From Zavarzinia sp. (GTDB lineage Bacteria; Pseudomonadota; Alphaproteobacteria; Zavarziniales; Zavarziniaceae): 6,240 nt of DNA. Position numbers and translations under genes: made by a program. Below, piece after piece: positions 1 through 6,233 of this stretch (positions are counted from its first letter, which is position 1; the number at the start of each line of letters is the position of its first letter). Under the pieces are notes generated by a model that saw nothing but the letters and a program-made list of their open reading frames with translations, did not search any database and was not told the DNA's origin. The stretch covers positions 1 through 6,240 of the forward strand of contig JAQVKV010000155.1 of the NCBI GenBank assembly GCA_028694545.1, in the 5' to 3' direction.

Positions 1-3000
1 CCGCCCTGTCCTACGCCTTCCAGGAGAACCGCCGCCGCCGTCTGGAAGTCCTGGACAAACAGGCCTTGCTGGCGGCGATCGTGGAAAACGCGAATGATGC
101 GATCGTCGCCGAAGACAATGACGGCCGTATAACCGGGTGGAATCACGCCGCGGAAAAGATCTTCGGCTATCCGGCGCGGGACGCCCTTCACAGATCCGGT
201 TCTGATTTCCTGTGGCCGGAGAACGGGAGGCCGGCGATCACCGCGCTGCGCCACCATGCCCGCGCAGGCGTCGCCACGGCGGCCTTCGACACGATCGGCC
301 GGCATGAGGACGGCACCGAACTGGACATTGCGGTCACGGCGGCCCCCATCATCAGCACGAATGGCAATATCAGCGGCGTCGGCTTCACGATCCGGGATAT
401 CCGCGAACGAAGAGCGGCGGAAAAGGCGCAGCTCGCTTTCAGCGCCACTCTGGAGCGTCAGGTGGCCGAACGCACGGCGCAATTGGAAACCGCGCGAAAG
501 GACTTGCAGACCATTCTCGACGCCGTCCCCTCGATGATCGGCTATTGGGACCGCAACCTGATCAACCGGGTCGCCAACCGCGCCTATGCCGACTGGTTCA
601 ATATCGAGCCCGACAAACTCCCCGGCCATCACATTCGGGATCTGCTGGGAGACGAGCTCTTCGATCGCAACCGTCCATACATGGAAGCGGCCCTCCGCGG
701 AGAACCACAGACATTCGAGCGGGCGATTCCAAAGCCGGACGGCAAGGGCGTTCGCCATTCGCTTGCGCATTATCTGCCCGACATCGTGGACGGCGAAGTC
801 CTGGGCTTCTACGTGCTGGTTCATGACATCAACGAGGTTACGGAGGGGCGCCAGCGCCTTGCCGATGCCTTGCGCGAGAACGAAGCGCTTCTCGCCACGA
901 TCAAGCTTCACGCGCTGTTCACGGAAACGGCGGCGGACGGCACCATTCTCGAAATCAACGACAGTCTCTGCCGGATCATCGGATACCGGCGCGAAGAACT
1001 GGTCGGCCGCAGTATTCGCCTTCTCGACGCCGATGGCCACGACGACGACCTGCGCGAAATGTGGCGCACGCTCGATGCGGGCGCCGTCTGGCGGGGTGAC
1101 CTGTGCAACCGGGCGAAGGACGGCTCCCTGCACTGGTTCGAGACCATCATCGCTCCCTTCGTCGACAACGAAGGCAAGGTCACGAAATTCCTGTCGCTGA
1201 GGACCGAGATCACGGCCCGGCTGGCGACGGACAAGGCCCTGCTCGAGGCGAAACGGGCCGCCGAGGCGGCCAACGCCGCGAAGAGCGCTTTCCTCGCCAA
1301 CATGAGCCACGAAATCCGGACACCGCTGAATGCCGTGATCGGTCTCGGCCATCTGCTCCAGCGCACCGCGCTGGACGAGGTCCAGGGCGATTACGTCGCG
1401 AAAAGCCTCGCCGCGAGCAATTCGCTGCTTGCCCTCGTCGACGACATTCTCGACCTCGCCAAGATCGAGGCCGGCGAGATGGATATCGAATCCGTTCCCT
1501 TCGACCCGAATGCCCTGCTGGCCGACCTGAAGGCCGTCCTGGCCGGACAGATCGCCGCCAAGGGGCTCGCCTTCGCGCTCGTGATCGAGACCCCTCTGCC
1601 TCCGATCGTGCTGGGTGACCCGACGCGGCTGCGCCAGATCCTGCTCAACCTGCTCTCCAACGCCATCAAATTCTCGGATCGGGGCGGGATCAAGATCAGC
1701 GTCCGATCCACCTGGAAATCCGCCACGGAGAGGTCTTACATCTTCCAGATAAGCGATACCGGGATCGGTATCGCGCCGGATGTCCTGACGCGTCTGTTCA
1801 CTCCTTTTGAGCAGGCGGATTCCTCGACGACCCGCCGTTTCGGAGGGACCGGCCTTGGCCTTTCGATCGTACGCCACCTGACACACCTTCTGTCCGGCTC
1901 GGTGGAGGTCGTCAGCGAGGAAGGCAAGGGCAGCACCTTCACCGTGACCCTTCCCCTCGGAACGCCCCAGCCCATACCGAACGAAACGCCGCAACAGGGT
2001 GGCACCGGCAGCCCCATGACGCGGGAGCCACCGACGGACACGCTGAGCGGCGTCCGGATCCTGGTGGTCGACGACGCCGCCGTAAATCTGGAAATCTGCA
2101 GCCGGATCCTCGCGCATTACGGAGCGAAGGTCTCGCCTCACAGTGACGGCCGTTCCGCCCTGGAAGCGCTTCGCGCCGCACCGGAGGATTTCGACATCGT
2201 GGTGACGGACGTGCAGATGCCGGGTATCGACGGCGTCGAACTGGCCCGGCGGATTCGCAAGGAGTTGCACCTGGAGCACCTGCCAGTCATCGCATTGTCC
2301 GCCGATGTCCTGACGACGGAACGCCAGCGCGCCCTTCAGGCCGGCATGAACGATTTCGTCCTGAAACCCTTCGACCCGATCGCCCTGGTGAAGCTGCTGC
2401 GTTCCCATGCGGAGCCCCGGCGATCTGAGCCGCGGAAGCCCGGCGGCGGCTCCCCCCCCGAGGCATCCCGCTGGTCAATCGTCGAATCCATCCACGGCAT
2501 CGACGCGGCCGAGGCCGACCTGAGGCTGAACGGGGATGGCGACCTCTTCATGTCGGCGCTGGCCCGGCTGCTCGAGGATTGTCGCGACATGCCCGATGAC
2601 GACGCCGGATGGAGCAGGAGCGAGCTGGCCGCCCGCCTGCACAGGCTTCGTGGCAGCGCCGGCTCCATCGGCGCGACGACGCTCGCGCGACTGGCCGGGG
2701 CTCTGGAAGCACAATTGTCCGAAGGCGCCGACAACGGCACGATCCACCTCTGCCTGACGGAGATCAGGGCCGCCATCGACGACCTTCGCCAGTCGAGCAA
2801 AGACGCGCTCGCCTCCTTGGCGCCGGCCGGGCCGGCATCCGGAGAAACGGAAGGTCGCGAGATCGCGGCCCTCGCCCGCATGCTCGAGCGTCATGACCTC
2901 GCCGCGGTGGGCGCCTTCACCACCCTCGCCCCCGTCCTGAAGGCTCGACTTCCGTCAGCGGATTTCGAGATCCTGCACCGTACGATCGCGGCCCTTCAAT

Positions 3001-3050
3001 TCGAGGAAGCCCTGGCGATCCTCGGCCGCATGACCGACCAGGCGGGCTAA
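1..3050 (+). CDS. Hybrid sensor histidine kinase, PAS-PAS-PAS-HisKA-HATPase-REC-HPt (5' partial)
   Basis: The frame is open from base 3 at the left edge, so the true start lies outside. The TTG at 66 has no ribosome-binding site and sits at the first PAS helix, so it is not the start. Residues below are counted from that TTG. PAS-like domains lie at about 3-115, 145-258 and 271-387, joined by charged helical linkers (about 112-145 and 385-410). HisKA carries NMSHEIRTPLN with phospho-acceptor H415. The ATPase domain has N532 (N box), DTGIGI from D564 and GGTGLGL at 593-599. The receiver (about 663-780) has acidic D669/D670, phospho-acceptor D715, S745 and K767. The HPt has LHRLRGSAGSIGA with H859. 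A helical tail (929-994) ends the protein. All phosphorelay residues are present, so a His-Asp-His relay to an unlinked receiver is expected, as in BarA/ArcB-type kinases. The arginine run just before PAS1 would suit the cytoplasmic edge of an unseen membrane helix (inference). The signal is unknown. Confidence 0.95.
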   Translation, partial: ALSYAFQENRRRRLEVLDKQALLAAIVENANDAIVAEDNDGRITGWNHAAEKIFGYPARDALHRSGSDFLWPENGRPAITALRHHARAGVATAAFDTIGRHEDGTELDIAVTAAPIISTNGNISGVGFTIRDIRERRAAEKAQLAFSATLERQVAERTAQLETARKDLQTILDAVPSMIGYWDRNLINRVANRAYADWFNIEPDKLPGHHIRDLLGDELFDRNRPYMEAALRGEPQTFERAIPKPDGKGVRHSLAHYLPDIVDGEVLGFYVLVHDINEVTEGRQRLADALRENEALLATIKLHALFTETAADGTILEINDSLCRIIGYRREELVGRSIRLLDADGHDDDLREMWRTLDAGAVWRGDLCNRAKDGSLHWFETIIAPFVDNEGKVTKFLSLRTEITARLATDKALLEAKRAAEAANAAKSAFLANMSHEIRTPLNAVIGLGHLLQRTALDEVQGDYVAKSLAASNSLLALVDDILDLAKIEAGEMDIESVPFDPNALLADLKAVLAGQIAAKGLAFALVIETPLPPIVLGDPTRLRQILLNLLSNAIKFSDRGGIKISVRSTWKSATERSYIFQISDTGIGIAPDVLTRLFTPFEQADSSTTRRFGGTGLGLSIVRHLTHLLSGSVEVVSEEGKGSTFTVTLPLGTPQPIPNETPQQGGTGSPMTREPPTDTLSGVRILVVDDAAVNLEICSRILAHYGAKVSPHSDGRSALEALRAAPEDFDIVVTDVQMPGIDGVELARRIRKELHLEHLPVIALSADVLTTERQRALQAGMNDFVLKPFDPIALVKLLRSHAEPRRSEPRKPGGGSPPEASRWSIVESIHGIDAAEADLRLNGDGDLFMSALARLLEDCRDMPDDDAGWSRSELAARLHRLRGSAGSIGATTLARLAGALEAQLSEGADNGTIHLCLTEIRAAIDDLRQSSKDALASLAPAGPASGETEGREIAALARMLERHDLAAVGAFTTLAPVLKARLPSADFEILHRTIAALQFEEALAILGRMTDQAG

Positions 3051-3114
3051 ACGCTGCCGGTCTGAACGTTTCCGTCCTCCCTCCCCTGTAATGCCATGAG
3101 TATCCTGGTGCCTT

Positions 3115-3130
3115 TCCACCGGAAGGTGGA
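3115..3130 (+). repeat. Short inverted repeat with GGAA (GNRA) loop
   Basis: TCCACC and GGTGGA form a perfect 6-bp stem around a GGAA tetraloop, 80 bases before the dioxygenase start. No T-run follows, so it is not an intrinsic terminator. It could be a leader hairpin or an operator half-site pair. It could also be chance in GC-rich DNA. Confidence 0.35.
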
Positions 3131-3197
3131 TTGTCCCGCCCGGCCCGATCTTCGACGCTTTTCTCGTCAACGCCGGCCATTTCTGGCCCGCCTTCAT

Positions 3198-3202
3198 GAG
3201 GA
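3198..3202 (+). promoter_or_regulatory. Ribosome-binding site fixing the dioxygenase start
   Basis: GAGGA lies 7 bases before the ATG at 3210. This favours 3210 over the upstream in-frame ATG at 3096, which has only pyrimidine-rich sequence before it. Confidence 0.75.
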
Positions 3203-3209
3203 TGTGACG

Positions 3210-4100
3210 ATGAAAGCTGTCCACCTGCCCTCGACCGCCACCCCCGAGGACGTCGCCGCTGCCCTTCGCGAGCACGGCTATTGCATCGTCGACAATCTGG
3301 TTCCGGAATCCCTGATGGATCAGATCGACGCCGAAATGGGCCCCTATGTCCAGAGTTCGCTCTATGGCGACGATGGTTTCGTCGGCAAGCTGACCAAGCG
3401 CACCGGCGCCATGATCGCCCGTTCCCCCGCGGCGCGCGAGCTCATCATGAACCCGACGGCAATCGGCACCGCCGGCAAGTTCCTGGAGAAGGCAACCACC
3501 TTCCAGCTCCATCTGACCCAGATCATCAGCGTCTTCCCGGGCTCCAAGGCTCAGCCGATCCACCGCGACCAGGTGGCCTGGGACTTCTTTCCCTTTCCGA
3601 AGGACTACGAGGTCCAGTGCAATCTCCTCTGGGCCATGACCGATTACACCGAGGAAATGGGCGCCACCCGCATCGTTCCGGGCAGCCACCTGCTCGACGA
3701 CCGTGAATATACGATCGAGGAAACGATCCCGGCCGAAATGACCCGGGGCTCCGCCCTGTTCTACACCGGCAAGGTCTATCATGGCGCCGGCGAGAACAAG
3801 TCCGACAAGATCCGCCAGGCAATCAACATCACCTATGCCGTCGGCTGGGTGCGCCAGGAAGAGAACCAGTATCTGACCACCCCGCTCGAGATCGCGAAGA
3901 CCCTGCCGGAAGACCTGCTGAAGGTCATGGGCTACCAGATGGGCTGTTTCGCCATGGGCTATGTCGGCGATTTCGAGGACCCGATGACCGTCCTGCACCC
4001 GCCGAAGGAGCGCAAGGTCCTGAATACCGACATCATCAAGAAGAAGGTCGACGAGGCGATGGACGCCAAGAAACTCTTCACCGACAGCACCGCCGCCTGA
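3210..4100 (+). CDS. PhyH-family Fe(II)/2-oxoglutarate-dependent dioxygenase
   Basis: The 296-residue protein has the usual length and order of phytanoyl-CoA dioxygenase (PhyH) family enzymes. The N-terminal helix-strand segment (about 12-32, with EHGYCIVDNL) is typical. The iron facial triad is visible as H118-x-D120 in QPIHRDQ and H191 in VYHGAGE. R202, 11 residues after the distal histidine, fits the 2-oxoglutarate carboxylate anchor. GATRIVPGSH (151-160) is the conserved strand before the second half of the barrel. Family members couple 2-oxoglutarate decarboxylation to hydroxylation or other oxidation of a small substrate, usually in the cytoplasm; there is no signal peptide or membrane segment here. 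The family is broad (phytanoyl-CoA, ectoine, aminophosphonates, alkaloid endoperoxides), and nothing visible picks one substrate. It is the first gene of a tight cluster, 11 bases before the RidA-like gene, so co-transcription is very likely. Confidence 0.9.
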   Translation: MKAVHLPSTATPEDVAAALREHGYCIVDNLVPESLMDQIDAEMGPYVQSSLYGDDGFVGKLTKRTGAMIARSPAARELIMNPTAIGTAGKFLEKATTFQLHLTQIISVFPGSKAQPIHRDQVAWDFFPFPKDYEVQCNLLWAMTDYTEEMGATRIVPGSHLLDDREYTIEETIPAEMTRGSALFYTGKVYHGAGENKSDKIRQAINITYAVGWVRQEENQYLTTPLEIAKTLPEDLLKVMGYQMGCFAMGYVGDFEDPMTVLHPPKERKVLNTDIIKKKVDEAMDAKKLFTDSTAA

Positions 4101-4111
4101 GGAGGGAGCCC

Positions 4112-4522
4112 ATGATCACCAGGACCAATCCCCCCGTCGATTATCTGGGCGCCGACGTCTTCGACGGCCTCGCCTTCTGCCAGTCGGTGCGGGCGGGCGA
4201 CACCGTCTATTATTCCGGCGTCGCTCCCCTGAAGGGCACGCTCGAAAGCCTCGAACTGGTCGGCGCGGGCGACATGGCGGCCCAGTTCGAGTTCGTCCTC
4301 GGCGTCATCGACGCCTGCCTGAAGGCCGACGGTCTCGACCGTACCAAGCTCGTCACCTGGACCTTCTACACGACCGACATCAAGACCTTCATCGAGGTCA
4401 TGCCCGGCATCCTCGGTCCCTGGGTCGGCGATCACAAGCCCTGCTCGACGACCGTCGAGGTCCGGGCCTTCGTGCATCCCGACCAGTTGGTCGAGGTCAC
4501 GGCGACCGCCGTCGACGCCTGA
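4112..4522 (+). CDS. RidA/YjgF/UK114-family protein lacking the canonical catalytic arginine
   Basis: This 136-residue protein has the length and pattern of the RidA (YjgF/YER057c/UK114) family, which forms trimers with active sites between subunits. Typical segments are AGDTVYYSGVAP (28-39), a central helix with QFEFVLGVIDACLKADG, the strand LVTWTFYTTDI, and the C-terminal strand LVEVTATAVDA. Archetypal RidA hydrolyses reactive enamine/imine intermediates and needs an arginine in a PARSCVEV-type motif. Here the matching stretch is PCSTTVEV, with S112 where the arginine would be. Imine deaminase activity of the classic kind is therefore doubtful, and it probably belongs to one of the arginine-less Rid subfamilies, whose chemistry is poorly defined. 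The start is set by GGAGG at 4101-4105, 6 bases before the ATG and directly after the dioxygenase stop. Its place between two oxidoreductase genes suggests it acts on, or binds, an intermediate of that pathway (inference). Confidence 0.88.
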   Translation: MITRTNPPVDYLGADVFDGLAFCQSVRAGDTVYYSGVAPLKGTLESLELVGAGDMAAQFEFVLGVIDACLKADGLDRTKLVTWTFYTTDIKTFIEVMPGILGPWVGDHKPCSTTVEVRAFVHPDQLVEVTATAVDA

Positions 4523-4536
4523 TCGGGGAGGACGCC

Positions 4537-5328
4537 ATGATCGCATCCCTGCGGGGTAAGAGTGTCATCGTCACCGGTGGCAGCAAGGGCATCGGCAAGG
4601 CGATCGCCCAGGGCTTCGGCGCGGCAGGCGCGCGCGTCCTCGTCGTCTCGCGCAAGGTCGATGAAGCGGGCGCCGTCGCCGACGGGATCGTGGCGGCCGG
4701 CGGGACGGCGGCGGGCTTCGCCGCCGATGTCTCCACCCTGGACGGCAACCGGGCCATGGTCGACCGCGCGGTCGAGCTTTATGGCACGCTCGATGTCCTC
4801 TGCGCCAATGCCGGCATCTATCCGGCGGCGATGATCGAGGATATGACGGTCGAGGATTTCGACACGGTGATCAATACCAACCTGCGCAGTTCCTTCCTCT
4901 CCACCGCCGCCGCGGTGAAGGCCATGAAGGGGCGCGGCAAGGGCCGGATCATCATTACCTCGTCGACCACGGGCCCCATCACCGGCTATCCGGGCTGGGC
5001 CCACTATGGCGCGTCCAAGGCAGGCCAGCTCGGCTTCATGCGGACGGCGGCGATCGAACTGGCGCGCTACGGCATCACGGTGAACGCCGTGATCCCGGGC
5101 CCGATCATGACCGATGGCCTTGCCGAATTGCCCCAGTCCTTCCTCGACCGGATCACTGGCGCCGTACCCCTGAAGCGCTTCGGCGGGGTCGATGAAGTCG
5201 CCAACGGTGTGCTCTTCCTCGCCAGCGACGAGGCGTCCTATATCACGGGTCATGCCCTTTCGGTCGACGGCGGCATGACCCTTCCTGAATTCGAGATGGC
5301 TCTGGACGACAGTGCCACGCTGACCTGA
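4537..5328 (+). CDS. Classical short-chain dehydrogenase/reductase (SDR)
   Basis: The 263-residue protein is a complete classical SDR with a Rossmann fold. The cofactor loop TGGSKGIG is at 13-20. K18 within it and R39 after the second strand favour NADP(H) (inference). NAG is at 91-93, and the catalytic tetrad is N115, S143, Y157 and K161 (YGASK). PGPI at 187-190 and the C-terminal VDGGMTLPE end are typical of FabG-like SDRs. The enzyme should interconvert an alcohol and a carbonyl in the cytoplasm. Similarity to FabG-type proteins does not mean fatty acid synthesis, because no fab genes are nearby. GGGGAGG at 4525-4531 lies 5 bases before the ATG, and the gap from the RidA-like stop is 14 bases. 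It is the last gene of the cassette, followed by an intrinsic terminator. The substrate is unknown, but it presumably acts on a product or precursor of the dioxygenase step. Confidence 0.93.
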   Translation: MIASLRGKSVIVTGGSKGIGKAIAQGFGAAGARVLVVSRKVDEAGAVADGIVAAGGTAAGFAADVSTLDGNRAMVDRAVELYGTLDVLCANAGIYPAAMIEDMTVEDFDTVINTNLRSSFLSTAAAVKAMKGRGKGRIIITSSTTGPITGYPGWAHYGASKAGQLGFMRTAAIELARYGITVNAVIPGPIMTDGLAELPQSFLDRITGAVPLKRFGGVDEVANGVLFLASDEASYITGHALSVDGGMTLPEFEMALDDSATLT

Positions 5329-5354
5329 ACCGCCCGTGGCGCAGCCCGCCTCGC

Positions 5355-5384
5355 AAAGCCCCGGCCCCGGCCGGGGCTTTTTTT
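5355..5384 (+). terminator. Intrinsic (Rho-independent) terminator of the three-gene cassette
   Basis: AAAGCCCCGG (5355-5364) pairs perfectly with CCGGGGCTTT (5371-5380). The loop is 6 bases, or shorter if one or two inner GC pairs also form. The T-run continues to 5384, giving seven T in a row. It begins 26 bases after the SDR stop. It separates the cassette from the regulator gene downstream. Confidence 0.93.
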
Positions 5385-5416
5385 GTGACCCGGTGTCGAT
5401 CAGCGCGCCCTATCGA

Positions 5417-5433
5417 TTGGCATGATTATTGCT
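5417..5433 (+). promoter_or_regulatory. Sigma-54 (RpoN) -24/-12 promoter for the LuxR-type gene
   Basis: TTGGCATGATTATTGCT fits the sigma-54 consensus YTGGCACGNNNNTTGCW with a single mismatch (T for C after GGCA). The invariant GG (5419-5420) and GC (5431-5432) are separated by exactly 10 bases. Transcription would start near A5444, leaving a leader of about 88 bases. A sigma-54 promoter needs an AAA+ enhancer-binding protein, and none is encoded in the window. A weaker sigma-70 reading of the same DNA (TTGGCA, 18 bases, ACTAAT) is possible but less persuasive. Confidence 0.8.
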
Positions 5434-5477
5434 TTTTCTAACTAATCCAGATCGCAATAAAACATCAGGGGGGAAAG

Positions 5478-5490
5478 CGGGCCTGGCCCG
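5478..5490. repeat. 13-bp palindrome in the regulator leader
   Basis: CGGGCC and GGCCCG flank a single T. It lies downstream of the predicted transcription start and 41 bases before the regulator's ATG. It could be an operator, although GC-rich palindromes are common by chance in this DNA. Confidence 0.3.
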
Positions 5491-5494
5491 TGGT

Positions 5495-5504
5495 CGTTGC
5501 AACG
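5495..5504. repeat. 10-bp perfect palindrome CGTTGCAACG
   Basis: This perfect palindrome stands out because it is less GC-rich than its surroundings. It sits 27 bases before the start codon of a DNA-binding regulator that should bind as a dimer, so an autoregulatory operator is possible. It is shorter than the usual 18-20 bp lux box. Confidence 0.3.
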
Positions 5505-5516
5505 TTTGCTGAGGTG

Positions 5517-5523
5517 AAAGGAG
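5517..5523 (+). promoter_or_regulatory. Ribosome-binding site fixing the LuxR-type start
   Basis: AAAGGAG lies 8 bases before the ATG at 5532. It favours this start over the upstream in-frame GTG at 5490, whose nearest purine run (5467-5473) is 16 bases away. Confidence 0.75.
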
Positions 5524-5531
5524 CTTGTCCC

Positions 5532-6233
5532 ATGCAGATGGCCGATGACTACCTGTCCACCGCGATCGTCGGCGAGAGCGTGCGCTTCGCCGCGTCCTCG
5601 CTCGACTGCCCTGCCTCCATCTTCTGCTGGATCGACCCCGAAAGCCGCGTCGACGACTACAGCACAAGCGGAGTCAGCCAGAGCCTGATGGACGAATACA
5701 TGGAGGGGCGATATGTCCACGATCCCCTGAACGTCCACCAGATCTTCGCCGGCGACAGCGACATCCTCTTCCTCGGCCGCGAGCGCCAGCGCCACCCCGA
5801 GGAACACAATCGCCGCCACGACGCCTTCCTGCGGCGCTACGGCGTTCACGACGAGGTGGACTTCATCTTCCGCGACCACGGCAAGCCCTTCGCCCTGCTC
5901 GCGATCCTGAACGGCCCCTGCGACGCCTGTTTCTCGTCGCGTCTCGTCAACTGGGACGCGATGCGCGACTACCTCGAATTCAATTTGAAGATGCACCCGA
6001 GGGTCCGCCAGGCCCGGCAGGACCGGATGCTGGCTTTCCGCTTCGGCCTTACCCCGCGCGAGATACAGGTGGTAGACCTGCTCAAGAATGGGGCATCGAA
6101 CATGGCGATTGCCCAGATCATGGGCATCGGCCTCGCCACCGTGAAAACCTACGTCATCAACATCCTGAACAAGCTGGGCGTGGAAAACCGCGCGGCGATC
6201 ATCGCATTCCTCTCGCGGATCCAATTGCCCTGA
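5532..6233 (+). CDS. LuxR/GerE-type transcriptional regulator (LuxR solo-like) with Cys-containing sensory domain
   Basis: The 233-residue protein has a C-terminal GerE-type helix-turn-helix (about 171-228). LTPREIQVVDLL opens the domain, and the recognition-helix region is ATVKTYVINILNKLGVENR, all typical of LuxR-family DNA binding. There is no receiver domain, so it is not a phospho-regulator. The N-terminal 165 residues have the size of an autoinducer-binding domain. Y56 and D64-P65 resemble the Y and DP of that domain, but the conserved tryptophan four residues before the tyrosine is L52, the Y-to-D spacing is one residue short, and no second pocket tryptophan is evident. Binding of a classical acyl-homoserine lactone is therefore unlikely. 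The only four cysteines, C26, C32, C130 and C133 (the last two a CxxC), are all in this domain, so redox or metal sensing is a possible alternative. No luxI-like gene is present. A sigma-54 promoter precedes it, and the gene ends 7 bases before the window edge. Confidence 0.88.
   Translation: MQMADDYLSTAIVGESVRFAASSLDCPASIFCWIDPESRVDDYSTSGVSQSLMDEYMEGRYVHDPLNVHQIFAGDSDILFLGRERQRHPEEHNRRHDAFLRRYGVHDEVDFIFRDHGKPFALLAILNGPCDACFSSRLVNWDAMRDYLEFNLKMHPRVRQARQDRMLAFRFGLTPREIQVVDLLKNGASNMAIAQIMGIGLATVKTYVINILNKLGVENRAAIIAFLSRIQLP

Larger units (their letters stand above)
3051..3209. other. Intergenic region between kinase and dioxygenase genes
   Basis: These 159 bases hold no convincing gene. The frame of the downstream dioxygenase is open back to an ATG at 3096, but those 38 extra codons are arginine-rich, lack a ribosome-binding site at 3096 and add nothing to the fold, so they are treated as leader. 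The stretch holds one small hairpin (3115-3130) and the dioxygenase ribosome-binding site. I see no U-tract terminator for the kinase gene and no strong sigma-70 or sigma-54 promoter. The promoter of the three-gene cassette must be here, or the cassette is read through from the kinase gene. Confidence 0.6.

Noticed and set aside
66..68. TTG as the start codon of the kinase
   Set aside because: There is no ribosome-binding site before it, and the frame continues open to the left edge with a helix that runs into PAS1. The gene is simply cut by the window.
3087..3092. TGTAAT as a sigma-70 -10 element for the cassette
   Set aside because: It matches five of six bases, but no acceptable -35 hexamer lies 16-18 bases upstream, so it cannot be told from chance.
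2955..3998. Long open frame on the minus strand (347 codons) opposite the dioxygenase gene
   Set aside because: It mirrors the codon structure of a clearly real gene in GC-rich DNA, has no recognisable domain and overlaps the end of the kinase gene. It is a shadow frame.
4432..5253. Minus-strand open frame of 273 codons opposite the SDR gene
   Set aside because: It is full of low-complexity Gly/Arg/Asp/His composition typical of antisense translation and has no motif. The + strand SDR has every catalytic residue.
5396..5416. TCGAT/ATCGA inverted repeat just upstream of the sigma-54 promoter as an enhancer-binding site
   Set aside because: The arms are only 5 bp and the site would be closer to the promoter than usual for enhancer-binding proteins. 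Support is too weak to annotate.
5490..5492. GTG as the start of the LuxR-type protein
   Set aside because: There is no properly spaced ribosome-binding site. AAAGGAG at 5517-5523 points to the ATG at 5532, and the added 14 residues would overlap the palindromes.
5442..6224. Minus-strand open frame of 260 codons opposite the LuxR-type gene
   Set aside because: The + strand frame has a convincing GerE domain, ribosome-binding site and promoter. The reverse frame has no recognisable family features.
5532..6233. Quorum-sensing receptor of the LuxI/LuxR type
   Set aside because: The pocket tryptophans are missing, the Y-to-D spacing is off, and no synthase gene is present. Only a LuxR-type DNA-binding domain with an undefined sensory domain can be supported.
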